In this document: in pieces, positions 33,159 through 41,076 of the stretch | Layout of the letters: each line of letters opens with the position of its first letter | Numbering within the stretch: position 1 is the first letter of the stretch | NCBI RefSeq assembly: GCF_000960475.2 | Contig: NZ_JZDQ02000017.1 | Location: 1-64,000 of the forward strand | From: Nocardioides luteus | GTDB lineage: Bacteria; Actinomycetota; Actinomycetes; Propionibacteriales; Nocardioidaceae | Reading direction: 5' to 3' | DNA: 64,000 bases | Notes under the pieces: model-generated | Seen by the model: the letters and a program-made list of their open reading frames with translations, nothing else | The model's database searches: none | Told to the model about the DNA's origin: nothing | Program-made: the position numbers and the translations under genes

Positions 33159-33611
33159 ATGCGCAATGATCATTCGATCGACGACCTGGATCGAGCAATC
33201 ATTGCCGAGCTCGAGGACGACGCTCGGCTGAGCAACGCCGAGCTGGCCCGACGGGTCGGTCTCACCCCGGCGCCGTGCCTGCGCCGGGTGCAGCGGCTGG
33301 AGCGCGAAGGCGTGATCAAGGGCTACCACGCCCGCATCGACCCGAAGAGCGGCGGACGCGGGTTCGAGGTCATCGTCGCCATCGACATCGCGGTCAACGA
33401 CGGCAAGACCATCGAGGACTTCGAGACCGCCGCCGTCGCCATCCCCGAGGTCACCGAGATGCGCCGCATGCTCGGCCAGCCCGACTACTACCTCCGCGTC
33501 CAAGTCGCCGACCCCGAGGCGTACGAGACGCTCATCCTCAAGACGATCTCCCGGCTGCCCGCGGTCAGCAGGGTGCTGTCGCACCAGACGATGCGGCTGG
33601 TCAAGGGCTGA
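33159..33611 (+). CDS. Lrp/AsnC-family regulator of azlCD
   Basis: 150-residue regulator with an N-terminal helix-turn-helix (SNAELARRVGLTPAPCLRRV) and a C-terminal RAM domain (EVIVAIDIAVN; MRRMLGQPDYYLRVQVAD) that binds an amino acid and sets the oligomer. Divergence from azlCD suggests control of branched-chain amino-acid export. It is convergent with a second Lrp gene 10 nt away. Confidence 0.93.
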   Translation: MRNDHSIDDLDRAIIAELEDDARLSNAELARRVGLTPAPCLRRVQRLEREGVIKGYHARIDPKSGGRGFEVIVAIDIAVNDGKTIEDFETAAVAIPEVTEMRRMLGQPDYYLRVQVADPEAYETLILKTISRLPAVSRVLSHQTMRLVKG

Positions 33612-33621
33612 CCACCTGGCG

Positions 33622-34074
33622 TCAGGTCGTCGGCGGGGCCAGCGGCGAGAGCGGTCGCTCGAAGAAGGTCTCCAGGACCACCGTCGCCTGCGTTCCGCTG
33701 ACTCCCTCGATGGCGAAGATCCGGCGCAGCACGTCCTGCAGCTGCTCGGTGGTCGCCGTCCTGACCTTGACCAGCACCGAGGCGCTGCCGGCGATGACAT
33801 GGGCCTCCACGATCTCCGGGAGCGCGGCGAAGGCCTCCGCCGAGTCCCCCATCCAGGACGTCGAGTCGACCATGACGTACGCCAGGACGCCGCTGCCCAC
33901 GGCAGCCGGATCCACCTCGGCGCTGGTGCGCCGGATGACTCCGGACTCGCGCAGCTTGCGTACGCGCTCGTGGGCGGCGCCGGCGGAGAGGCCGACGGCC
34001 CGGCCGAGTGCGGCGTAGGACTGGGTCGCGTCGCGCTGGAGCTCGGCCAGCAGCTCACGATCGGTCTGATCCAC
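33622..34074 (-). CDS. Lrp/AsnC-family regulator, second copy
   Basis: 150-residue regulator: helix-turn-helix SYAALGRAVGLSAGAAHERV and RAM domain ending QATVVLETFFER. It is only distantly similar to the adjacent Lrp gene, so it is not a recent duplicate. The GTG at 34074 has GGAG about 9 nt upstream; GTG 34107 is possible. It is divergent from the SMP-30 gene and may regulate it. Confidence 0.9.
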   Translation of the reverse strand: MDQTDRELLAELQRDATQSYAALGRAVGLSAGAAHERVRKLRESGVIRRTSAEVDPAAVGSGVLAYVMVDSTSWMGDSAEAFAALPEIVEAHVIAGSASVLVKVRTATTEQLQDVLRRIFAIEGVSGTQATVVLETFFERPLSPLAPPTT

Positions 34075-34180
34075 GGCATGCTCCGTTCGGAAATGTCTTG
34101 CCGTCACCGTATCTCATCTTGCATTCTTCGCATGAAGCCGATCCAGATTCGGCAACACCGAAGGACGAGGAGTGGATTCC

Positions 34181-35125
34181 ATGAGCGATGAGCGACCTGG
34201 GCTGTACGAGATGCTCGACGACCGCTTCCGCACCGGACGGTGCATGAACGGCGACGAGGCGCTGGAGGTCCTGTTCACCGGCTGCCGCTGGGCCGAGGGG
34301 CCGATCTACGTTCCCGCCTGGCGCCAGCTGGTCTGGAGCGACATCCCGAACGACCGGATGCTGCGCTGGGACGAGGAGACGGGGGACGTGGCGGTCTTCC
34401 GTCGCACGGCCGGGCACACCAACGGCAACACCCTCGACCGCGAGGGCCGGCTGATCACCTGCGAGCAGGGCAACCGGCGGGTCACCCGAACCGAGCACGA
34501 CGGCACCATCACGGTGCTGGCCGACCGCTGGCAGGGCAAGCGGCTCAACAGCCCCAACGACGCGACCGTGCGCTCCGACGGCTCGATCTGGTTCTCCGAC
34601 CCCGACTTCGGCATCACCAGCGACTACGAGGGATATCGCGCCGAGAGCGAGATCGGCGCCAACAACGTCTACCGCATCGACCCCGCCACCGGCGAGGTCC
34701 GCCTGGTGGCGGACTGCTTCGGCGCGCCGAACGGCCTGGTCTTCTCCCCCGACGAGCGCCGGCTCTTCGTCTCCGACACCCGCGCCGGCAAGATCTGGGT
34801 CTTCGACGTACGCGAGGACGGCACCCTCTCCGAGGAGCAGGTCTTCGCCGAGGCCGGAGCCCGCGAGGGCGCCCGCTTCGACAACATCCGCTTCGACGAC
34901 GGCGGCCGCCTCTGGGTCGCCGCGATGAACGACGGTGTGCACTGCTACGACCCCGACGGCACCCTCATCGGCCGACTGAACGTCCCCGAGGCGGTCGCCA
35001 ACATCTCCTGGGGCGGCGCCAAGCGCAACCGCCTCTTCATCACCGCGGAGACCAGCCTCTACTCCGTCGTCATGGGCGTCACCGGCACCCATCCGACCGG
35101 ACCGGGGTGGCAGCCCTGGCGGTAG
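34181..35125 (+). CDS. SMP-30/gluconolactonase/LRE-family protein
   Basis: 314-residue six-bladed propeller enzyme. Family markers are FTGCRWAEGPIYVP, GHTNGNTLDREGRL, LNSPNDATVRSDGSIWFSDP (metal-binding Asn/Asp) and GAPNGLVFSPDERRLFVSDT. Such enzymes hydrolyse sugar lactones such as gluconolactone using a divalent metal. GAGGAG precedes the ATG at 34181. Monocistronic, opposite an Lrp regulator. Confidence 0.92.
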   Translation: MSDERPGLYEMLDDRFRTGRCMNGDEALEVLFTGCRWAEGPIYVPAWRQLVWSDIPNDRMLRWDEETGDVAVFRRTAGHTNGNTLDREGRLITCEQGNRRVTRTEHDGTITVLADRWQGKRLNSPNDATVRSDGSIWFSDPDFGITSDYEGYRAESEIGANNVYRIDPATGEVRLVADCFGAPNGLVFSPDERRLFVSDTRAGKIWVFDVREDGTLSEEQVFAEAGAREGARFDNIRFDDGGRLWVAAMNDGVHCYDPDGTLIGRLNVPEAVANISWGGAKRNRLFITAETSLYSVVMGVTGTHPTGPGWQPWR

Positions 35126-35135
35126 CCGGCACGCG

Positions 35136-36386
35136 CTAGCTGGGGCCGGCGCGCCGGTGCGTCTCCGGCATCCGCAGCACGACCACCAGCCCCGACGCGG
35201 CCGTGACCGCCGCCACCGCCCAGACCGCACCTCGCACACCCCACAGGTCGGCGAGGACTCCGGCCATCAGGGCCCCGACCGCGAACCCGAGATCGCGCCA
35301 GAGCCGGTAGACCCCGACGGCCCGGGCACGCCAGGAGGGATGCGCGACGTCGCCGATGACCGCGAGGAGCGTCGGGTAGACCATGGCCGTGCCGACGCCC
35401 AGCAGCACGGCCGCGAGCAGCCACCACCCGGCCGAGCCGACCGCCGCGACCAGTCCCAGGGCCACGCTTTGGAGGAGCATCCCGCCGACGATCAGCGGCT
35501 TGCGACCCCAGCGGTCCGAGAGGGCGCCGGTCGCGAGCTGGCCGATGCCCCACACCGCCGGATAGGCCGCCACGAGCAGGCCGACGTGGCCGATGTCGAG
35601 GCCGACCGAAGCGAACAGCACCGCGAACAGACCCCAGGCGAGACCGTCGTTGAGATTGTTGACCAGCCCTGCCTGGCTGGCCGAGGACAGGGCGGGGTCG
35701 CGCAGCGACGTACGGACGAACACCTCGCGGTCGCTCACCCGGCTCGCGGGACCTTCCGCCTGGACGGCCTCGTGGTCGGCGTGCCCACGGGTCTCGCGCA
35801 CCAGCAGTGTCGAGAGTCCGAGCCCGAGCGCGGCGTACGCGATGCCGACCAGGAACGGCTCGGGACGCAGCCCGGCCTCAGCGGCGATCCTGCCCGTCAA
35901 CAGTGCGGTGACCGCGACCGCGAGGTAGCCGGCGGACTCGTTGATGCCCAGTGCGAGGCCGCGCCGACGGGGGCCGACGAGGTCGATCTTCATGATCACG
36001 GTGGTGGACCAGGTGAGGCCCTGGCTGATGCCGAGCAGCACGTTCGCGGCCACGACCATCCACCAGTCCGTCGCCCAGATCAGCAGGAGCGGCACCGGCA
36101 GCGCGACCACCCATCCCGCGACGAGGACCGGCTTACGGCCGTGGCGCTCGGACCAGATGCCGGCGAGGTAGTTGGTCGCGGCCTTCGCCAGCCCGAAGGC
36201 GAGGATGTAGGTGAGTGCCGCGGTGTAGGAGGAGAGTCCGAACACGTACTCGGCCAGGAGCGGGAGGACCGTACGTTCCTGGCCGAGCATCCCGCCGACG
36301 AGCGCGTTGACGACGACGAGCAGCGAGAACTGCGCCACGTTGGCACGCAGTCCGAGCAGGGGCGCGGTGCCGAGGTCGTGGCTCAC
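35136..36386 (-). CDS. MFS transporter
   Basis: 416-residue transporter with twelve helices. Loop 2-3 reads IWSERHGRKPV and loop 8-9 LSDRWGRKPL, both canonical. It is similar to drug/metabolite exporters, with no substrate motif. The GTG at 36386 overlaps the stop of the MBL-rhodanese gene by 4 nt, so it is the last gene of a three-gene sulfur-related operon with the methyltransferase. It may export a methylated or sulfur-containing product, which is inference. Confidence 0.88.
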   Translation of the reverse strand: MSHDLGTAPLLGLRANVAQFSLLVVVNALVGGMLGQERTVLPLLAEYVFGLSSYTAALTYILAFGLAKAATNYLAGIWSERHGRKPVLVAGWVVALPVPLLLIWATDWWMVVAANVLLGISQGLTWSTTVIMKIDLVGPRRRGLALGINESAGYLAVAVTALLTGRIAAEAGLRPEPFLVGIAYAALGLGLSTLLVRETRGHADHEAVQAEGPASRVSDREVFVRTSLRDPALSSASQAGLVNNLNDGLAWGLFAVLFASVGLDIGHVGLLVAAYPAVWGIGQLATGALSDRWGRKPLIVGGMLLQSVALGLVAAVGSAGWWLLAAVLLGVGTAMVYPTLLAVIGDVAHPSWRARAVGVYRLWRDLGFAVGALMAGVLADLWGVRGAVWAVAAVTAASGLVVVLRMPETHRRAGPS

Positions 36387-37726
36387 TCGGCGGCCTCCAG
36401 GACGACGGACTCGGGGCCGCCGTTCAGCACGGTCAGCCGGGTGAACCCGTGGCGCTGCAGGATGCTCGCCGCGCTCATCGCGCGCTCGCCGTGCCCACAC
36501 ATGACGAGCGTGGGCACATCGGCGAGACCGGGCGCCGCGTTCTCGAGGGAGCCGAGCTCCAGATGAAGAGCTCCGGGAACGTGCCCGGCCTCGTACTCGC
36601 GCCCCTGCCGCACGTCGATCACCCGCTTCTCGCCCGCCGTGGCCACGTCGGTCATCGGGAGCGACGCGATCGGGAGTCCCGCTTCTTCCCAGGCCGCCAG
36701 GCCGCCGGAGATCTCACCGGTGAGGTTCTCGTAGCCGATCTTCAGCGCCTGCCAGAGGATCTCGTCGGGGTCCTGGTCCTCGTCCCGCAGCACGATGATC
36801 GGCCGGTCGTGCGGTGCGACCCACCCCAGCCAGCTCGCGAAGGCGCCCCGCAGCGGGATCGACAACGCATCCCGGGGATGCGCAGCGGCGAACGCCGCAA
36901 TCGGGCGTACGTCGACGAGGACGACACCATGCCGCTGCCCTTCCGCCGCGACCTGCGCAGGAATCGCCTCGAGCACGGGGCGCGCACCGACGACGGCTGG
37001 CCCGCGGCGGTTGCGCTCCCCCAGGCGCCGGAAGTAGGTCGGGTAGGTGCCGTGGGAGTCGAGCAGCGCTCGCACGAATCCTTCCTCGTCGAGGTCGAGC
37101 AAGGCATTGGTGGCCCGTTCCTTCCCGATGGTGCTGGTCGAGGTGGCCGTCGCTGCGGTCGAGCAGAACGAGCCCCCGCCATGGGTCGGCCACAGCGCCG
37201 TGTCGTCGCCGAGGGCGGCGATGCGACGTACGGAACGGAACTGCGCCCTGGCCAGGCTCTCCGTGCGGGCGGGGTCGACCAGGTCGACGCGGGCCGCAGA
37301 GCCCACGATCAGGGAGCCACCGCTGAACACGCCGAGCGCCCGATCACCGTCGAGCAGGGCGAAGGACAGGTGCTCGTCGGTGTGTCCCGGCGTGGCGAGG
37401 GCCCGCAGGACCAGCCCGCCGTTCAAGGCGATCTCCTGCTCGTCCTCGAGCGCGGTGTGCTCGAACGTGCGTCCGCCGGCCTTCGAGGCGAGCACCTGCG
37501 CTCCCTCGTCGGCGGCGAGCTGGACGGCTCCGGAGAGGAAGTCGGCGTGCAGGTGGGTGTCGGCGGCGTGGGTGACCCGCAGCCCACGCCGGTCGGCCTC
37601 GGCGCGCAGCGCCCGGAGGTCCCGACTGGCATCGACGGCGAGTGCGGCGCCTTCGCCGAGGTCCACCAGATAGGCGTTGTTGCCGAGCCCGCGATCAGGC
37701 ACGGCAGTCACCAGGTCATGGATCAT
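36383..37726 (-). CDS. Metallo-beta-lactamase fold protein with two rhodanese domains (persulfide dioxygenase-like)
   Basis: 447-residue fusion. The N-terminal MBL domain has the metal motif THLHAD (His58, His60, Asp62) and later His residues in ATPGHTDEH and WPTHGGG. A first rhodanese domain (about 270-345) has lost its Cys (IVLRDED), while the second (about 365-447) keeps the active loop VMCGHGER. Such fusions are ETHE1-like persulfide dioxygenases that oxidise glutathione- or mycothiol-persulfide to sulfite, with rhodanese moving sulfane sulfur. It lies between the methyltransferase and MFS genes. Confidence 0.9.
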   Translation of the reverse strand: MIHDLVTAVPDRGLGNNAYLVDLGEGAALAVDASRDLRALRAEADRRGLRVTHAADTHLHADFLSGAVQLAADEGAQVLASKAGGRTFEHTALEDEQEIALNGGLVLRALATPGHTDEHLSFALLDGDRALGVFSGGSLIVGSAARVDLVDPARTESLARAQFRSVRRIAALGDDTALWPTHGGGSFCSTAATATSTSTIGKERATNALLDLDEEGFVRALLDSHGTYPTYFRRLGERNRRGPAVVGARPVLEAIPAQVAAEGQRHGVVLVDVRPIAAFAAAHPRDALSIPLRGAFASWLGWVAPHDRPIIVLRDEDQDPDEILWQALKIGYENLTGEISGGLAAWEEAGLPIASLPMTDVATAGEKRVIDVRQGREYEAGHVPGALHLELGSLENAAPGLADVPTLVMCGHGERAMSAASILQRHGFTRLTVLNGGPESVVLEAAE

Positions 37727-37826
37727 GACCGACCTCCTGAATGGACGCTCCGTCGTCGATCATCTCTCTGCGGCGCGCCGCGCGCCACGAGGACGGCGGA
37801 GACCTCGCACCGACCCATCAGGTTGT

Positions 37827-38603
37827 TCACGGCTCCACCGGCTTGCGGGCCAGCAGCGAGATGCTCTTGACGCCGTACGTCTTCGTGGCTCCCCGGGCCC
37901 CGGCCGACAGGAAGCCGTAGCGGTTGCGGCGCATCACCTCGACCGCGAGCCCCGCCTTCTCGATCGCGGCGACGTAGTCGTCGACCTGGGCGGCGCCACC
38001 GATGCACGCCGCCCAGAGATCGGCGTTGCACACGATGCCGTCCGCGAGGGGCAGGTCGGTCACGATGTCGGCCAGCGCCAGCCGCCCTCCCGGCCGGAGC
38101 ACCCGGGCGGCCTCGGCGAAGACCACGGCCTTGTCGGGGCAGAGGTTGATCACGCCGTTGGAGATCACGCAGTCGACCGAGGCGTCGTCCACCGGAAGGT
38201 CGTTGAGCCGCCCTTCCCGGAACTCCACGGTCGCGGCGTCATCGGCGTCACCGGCGGCGAGTCGACGTGCCTTGGCCAACTGCTCGCGGGTGAAGTCCAC
38301 ACCGATCACGTGTCCGGTCGCCCCGACCAGCGTCGCGGCGTAGAAGACGTCCATGCCGGAGCCGCTGCCGAGGTCGAGGAGAGTCTCGCCGGGTCGCGGG
38401 TCGGCGAAGTCGAAGAAGTGTCCGACGCCGGCGAAGGACGCCACTGCGTCGGCGGGCACGAGGTCGAGCCTGGCCGGGTCGTAACCGACGGACTCGGCCA
38501 GGCCTCGTCCGAGCTCGAAGTGGAAACCCGCGTCGGGATGCAGCGCGACCTCCCGGTACATCTGCTGGACCTTCGCCTCCAGCTCTTCGGTGTCGACGGC
38601 CAT
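37827..38603 (-). CDS. SAM-dependent methyltransferase, ArsM-like
   Basis: 258-residue class I methyltransferase. SAM motif I is LLDLGSGSGMDVFYAA; the body GHVIGVDFTREQLAKAR and ISNGVINLCPDKAVVFAEAA resembles arsenite methyltransferases. However, typical ArsM proteins have Cys where this has Gly (ISNC to ISNG) and lack the following Cys, and no N-terminal CC motif is present. Arsenic methylation is therefore doubtful; another thiol or metalloid acceptor is possible. The ATG at 38603 has a perfect AGGAGGTGAT. First gene of the operon, with operators upstream. Confidence 0.85.
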   Translation of the reverse strand: MAVDTEELEAKVQQMYREVALHPDAGFHFELGRGLAESVGYDPARLDLVPADAVASFAGVGHFFDFADPRPGETLLDLGSGSGMDVFYAATLVGATGHVIGVDFTREQLAKARRLAAGDADDAATVEFREGRLNDLPVDDASVDCVISNGVINLCPDKAVVFAEAARVLRPGGRLALADIVTDLPLADGIVCNADLWAACIGGAAQVDDYVAAIEKAGLAVEVMRRNRYGFLSAGARGATKTYGVKSISLLARKPVEP

Positions 38604-38616
38604 GTCGATCACCTCC

Positions 38617-38638
38617 TATTCAAGATGCTTCTTGAATA
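38617..38638. promoter_or_regulatory. ArsR-type operator 1
   Basis: TATTCAAGA - TGCT - TCTTGAATA, a perfect 9-bp inverted repeat with 4-nt spacer, 14 nt upstream of the methyltransferase start. Confidence 0.8.
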
Positions 38639-38664
38639 GATGGAACGCCTGCAGCCTTGTCTTG

Positions 38665-38680
38665 TCAAGAAAAGTCTTGA
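38665..38680. promoter_or_regulatory. ArsR-type operator 2
   Basis: TCAAGA - AAAG - TCTTGA, same core as operator 1, centre distance 45 bp, 50 nt upstream of the ArsR-rhodanese start. Confidence 0.75.
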
Positions 38681-38729
38681 ATACTTGTCGACGCACGGCG
38701 ACCGGCGTGCGCCGAACAAGGAGGCGATC

Positions 38730-39398
38730 GTGGGCGACCGCAAGGCCAAGGACGCGCTCTACGACACGCTCGCCGAAGCAGCCAAGGCCCTCGCCAACGG
38801 GCGTCGCGCCGAGCTCGTCGACGTCCTGGCCCAGGGCGAGCGCCCGGTCGAGGACCTGGCCGGCGAGATCGGGCAGTCCATCGCCAACACCTCACAACAC
38901 CTGCAACGACTGCTGCGAGCCGGGCTCGTGACCTCACGACGCGACGGCAACCGGATCTTCTATTCCCTCGCCGGCCCCACCGTCCTCACGCTGTGGCAGA
39001 CCCTGCGCGAGACCGCCGCCCAGCACGTCGAGGAGCTCGACCGCGTCGCGGGCGCCTATCTCGGCAACCGCGACGAGCTCAGCACGATCACCCGCGACGA
39101 GCTGCGCAAGCGCCTTCGCGCGGGCGACGTGGTCGTCCTCGACGTCCGCCCTCGCCCCGAGTACGACGCCGGCCACATCCGCGGCGCCCTCTCCATCCCG
39201 AACGCCGAGCTCCGCAGCCGCCTGGCCGAGCTGCCCGACGGCACCACCGTGGTGGCCTACTGCCGAGGGCCCTACTGCGTCTACGCCGACGACGCCGTCC
39301 GGACTCTTCGGTCCGCCGGGCGCGACGCCGTCAGGCTGGAGGACGGCTATCCGGAGTGGGCCGCCTCGCGTCTCCCCGTCTCAGCCCACCGGACCTGA
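38730..39398 (+). CDS. ArsR-family regulator fused to rhodanese domain
   Basis: 222-residue fusion. The ArsR winged helix (about 10-95) includes GEIGQSIANTSQHLQRLLRA; the rhodanese domain (about 120-215) keeps the active loop CRGPYC. Fusions of this kind sense sulfane sulfur or polysulfide in other bacteria. The GTG at 38730 follows AAGGAGG; an upstream start at 38640 lies inside the operator region and is unlikely. It is divergent from the methyltransferase/MBL-rhodanese/MFS operon and should regulate it through the two TCAAGA-N4-TCTTGA sites. Its stop abuts the convergent TetR stop. Confidence 0.92.
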   Translation: MGDRKAKDALYDTLAEAAKALANGRRAELVDVLAQGERPVEDLAGEIGQSIANTSQHLQRLLRAGLVTSRRDGNRIFYSLAGPTVLTLWQTLRETAAQHVEELDRVAGAYLGNRDELSTITRDELRKRLRAGDVVVLDVRPRPEYDAGHIRGALSIPNAELRSRLAELPDGTTVVAYCRGPYCVYADDAVRTLRSAGRDAVRLEDGYPEWAASRLPVSAHRT

Positions 39399-40064
39399 TC
39401 AGGAGCGCGGCAGCACACCCACGAGCGACGCGGCGAGCGAGGCCCGGAGGGCGTCGCGCAGGTTCAGGTGGAGCACGCCGAGCTCGGGCTCGTCCTCATA
39501 GGCGGCCAGGAGGCTGGGTGGCGGCGGGTCGTACGCCGCCAGCCCACCTGCCGAGATCATGCCCATCATGCAGAAGGTCTGAGCGCCGTCGCCGACCTCG
39601 GGCAGGTGGCGGCGGACGAGCCCGACCATGGCCTCGAGCTTCGCGTGGGACGAGCGCTTGTGACGCTTGACGACCTCGACGGAGACGTTGTGCTCGAGCA
39701 CGCCACCCTGCGCGCCGAAGAGGTCGCACAGCACCGGCCGCTCCGACAAGGACCGACTGAGGACCTCGGCGAGCTGGCCGGCGCGCACCTCCGGTGAGGC
39801 GTCCGCATCGATGCCGGCGGCGAGCTCGTCCGTCAGCTCGTCGAGCCAGCCGCCCAGGAAGTCGTCGAGCAGCTCGAGCAGCACCGCCTCGCGCGACTCG
39901 AAGTAGCGCAGCACGTTCGACTTGGCCAGACCCACCCGGCGACTGAGCTCGTTGAGGCTCAGCTCGGCCACCGGCATCTCGTCGAGCATCGCCGCGGCGG
40001 TGTCGAGGATCGCCCGGCGGCGGATCTCCCGCTGCTCGTCGCTTCGCGCCCGTTGGAACGTCAT
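39399..40064 (-). CDS. TetR-family regulator of the adjacent SDR
   Basis: 221-residue regulator. The helix-turn-helix is LSLNELSRRVGLAKSNVLRY; the C-terminal domain (CDLFGAQGGVLEHNVS; EVVKRHKRSSHAKLE) has the type seen in TetR_C_17-like proteins. It is divergent from an SDR gene, and three phased direct repeats lie between them. A TAGTCT box 6 nt before the ATG suggests a leaderless message. Confidence 0.92.
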   Translation of the reverse strand: MTFQRARSDEQREIRRRAILDTAAAMLDEMPVAELSLNELSRRVGLAKSNVLRYFESREAVLLELLDDFLGGWLDELTDELAAGIDADASPEVRAGQLAEVLSRSLSERPVLCDLFGAQGGVLEHNVSVEVVKRHKRSSHAKLEAMVGLVRRHLPEVGDGAQTFCMMGMISAGGLAAYDPPPPSLLAAYEDEPELGVLHLNLRDALRASLAASLVGVLPRS

Positions 40065-40070
40065 CGCCCC

Positions 40071-40076
40071 AGACTA
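40071..40076 (-). promoter_or_regulatory. Putative -10 box of leaderless tetR gene
   Basis: TAGTCT (minus strand), 6-nt spacer to the ATG at 40064, next to operator repeat 1. Confidence 0.5.
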
Positions 40077-40082
40077 ACTTAA

Positions 40083-40099
40083 AGACCGCCGGTCCCTTG
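40083..40099. promoter_or_regulatory. TetR operator repeat 1
   Basis: AGACC-GCC-GGTCCCTTG; its core GACCGCCGGTC is an exact palindrome. Confidence 0.7.
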
Positions 40100-40104
40100 A
40101 CATT

Positions 40105-40121
40105 AGACCAGCGGTCTCTTA
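40105..40121. promoter_or_regulatory. TetR operator repeat 2
   Basis: AGACC-AGC-GGTCTCTTA, 22 bp after repeat 1 in the same orientation. Confidence 0.7.
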
Positions 40122-40137
40122 AGTTCGTGGGCATAAC

Positions 40138-40154
40138 AGACCGATGGTTCCTTA
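40138..40154. promoter_or_regulatory. TetR operator repeat 3
   Basis: AGACC-GAT-GGTTCCTTA, 33 bp after repeat 2, ending just before the SDR ribosome site. Confidence 0.6.
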
Positions 40155-40164
40155 GGAGTGCACG

Positions 40165-41070
40165 ATGAGCGAGACCTGGACCGAGCAGCACATCCCCGAC
40201 CAGCGTGGCCGCGTGGCGGTCGTGACCGGCGCCAACACCGGCCTCGGCTTCGAGACGGCGCGCATGCTCGCCGAGCACGGCGCCCAGGTGGTGATGGCCG
40301 TACGCGACGTCGAGAAGGGCAAGCAGGCAGCGGCACGCATCGACGGCGACGTCACCGTTCAGGTCCTCGACCTGGCCTCCCTGGAGTCGATCCGGTCCGC
40401 GGCGGCCGATCTGCGCGCCGCCCACCCGCGGATCGACCTGCTGATCAACAACGCCGGCGTGATGTACACGCCGAAGCAGACCACCGCCGATGGCTTCGAG
40501 CTGCAGTTCGGCACCAACCACCTCGGCCACTTCGCCCTCACCGGCCTGCTCCTGGACCGGCTTCTTCCCGTCCCCGGCTCGCGGATCGTCACCGTCAGCA
40601 GCATCGGCCACCGCATCCGGGCCGACATCCACTTCGACGACCTGCAGTGGGAGCGGTCCTACAGCCGCGTCGCGGCGTACGGCCAGGCCAAGCTCGCCAA
40701 CCTGATGTTCACCTACGAGCTCCAGCGCCGGCTCGCCGCTCACGGCACCACCGTTGCCGTCGCCGCGCACCCCGGCGGCTCCAACACCGAGCTCGCCCGC
40801 AACTCCCCCGCCGCGCTGCGGGTGCCCTTCGCCGTGGTCGGGCCGCTGCTCGCCCAGTCGGCCGCGATGGGTGCTCTGCCCACCCTGCGCGCCGCCACCG
40901 ACCCCGCCGTCCTCGGCGGTCAGTACTACGGCCCCAACGGCCTCGGCGAGACCCGTGGCTACCCGAAGCTGGTCACCTCCAGCCCGGCCTCCTACGACCT
41001 CTCGACCCAGCAGCGGCTGTGGACCGTGTCCGAAGAGCTCACCGGCGTACGCTTCCCGCTGGACGACTGA
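40165..41070 (+). CDS. Short-chain dehydrogenase/reductase
   Basis: 301-residue SDR of the retinol-dehydrogenase-like type. The cofactor motif TGANTGLGFE is near residue 21, the structural NNAG near 93, the catalytic Ser in TVSSIGH and the Tyr/Lys pair in YGQAK. The substrate alcohol or ketone is unknown. TTAGGAG precedes the ATG. Control by the divergent TetR protein is strongly suggested by the phased repeats. Confidence 0.92.
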   Translation: MSETWTEQHIPDQRGRVAVVTGANTGLGFETARMLAEHGAQVVMAVRDVEKGKQAAARIDGDVTVQVLDLASLESIRSAAADLRAAHPRIDLLINNAGVMYTPKQTTADGFELQFGTNHLGHFALTGLLLDRLLPVPGSRIVTVSSIGHRIRADIHFDDLQWERSYSRVAAYGQAKLANLMFTYELQRRLAAHGTTVAVAAHPGGSNTELARNSPAALRVPFAVVGPLLAQSAAMGALPTLRAATDPAVLGGQYYGPNGLGETRGYPKLVTSSPASYDLSTQQRLWTVSEELTGVRFPLDD

Positions 41071-41076
41071 GCCGGG

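Noticed and set aside
33165..33174. Palindrome AATGATCATT
   Set aside because: It lies inside the first codons of the Lrp gene; ten bases are within chance in a 64-kb window, though autoregulation cannot be excluded.
33159..34074. Tail-to-tail Lrp genes as a recent duplication
   Set aside because: The two proteins differ in most positions outside the family core and face different neighbouring genes.
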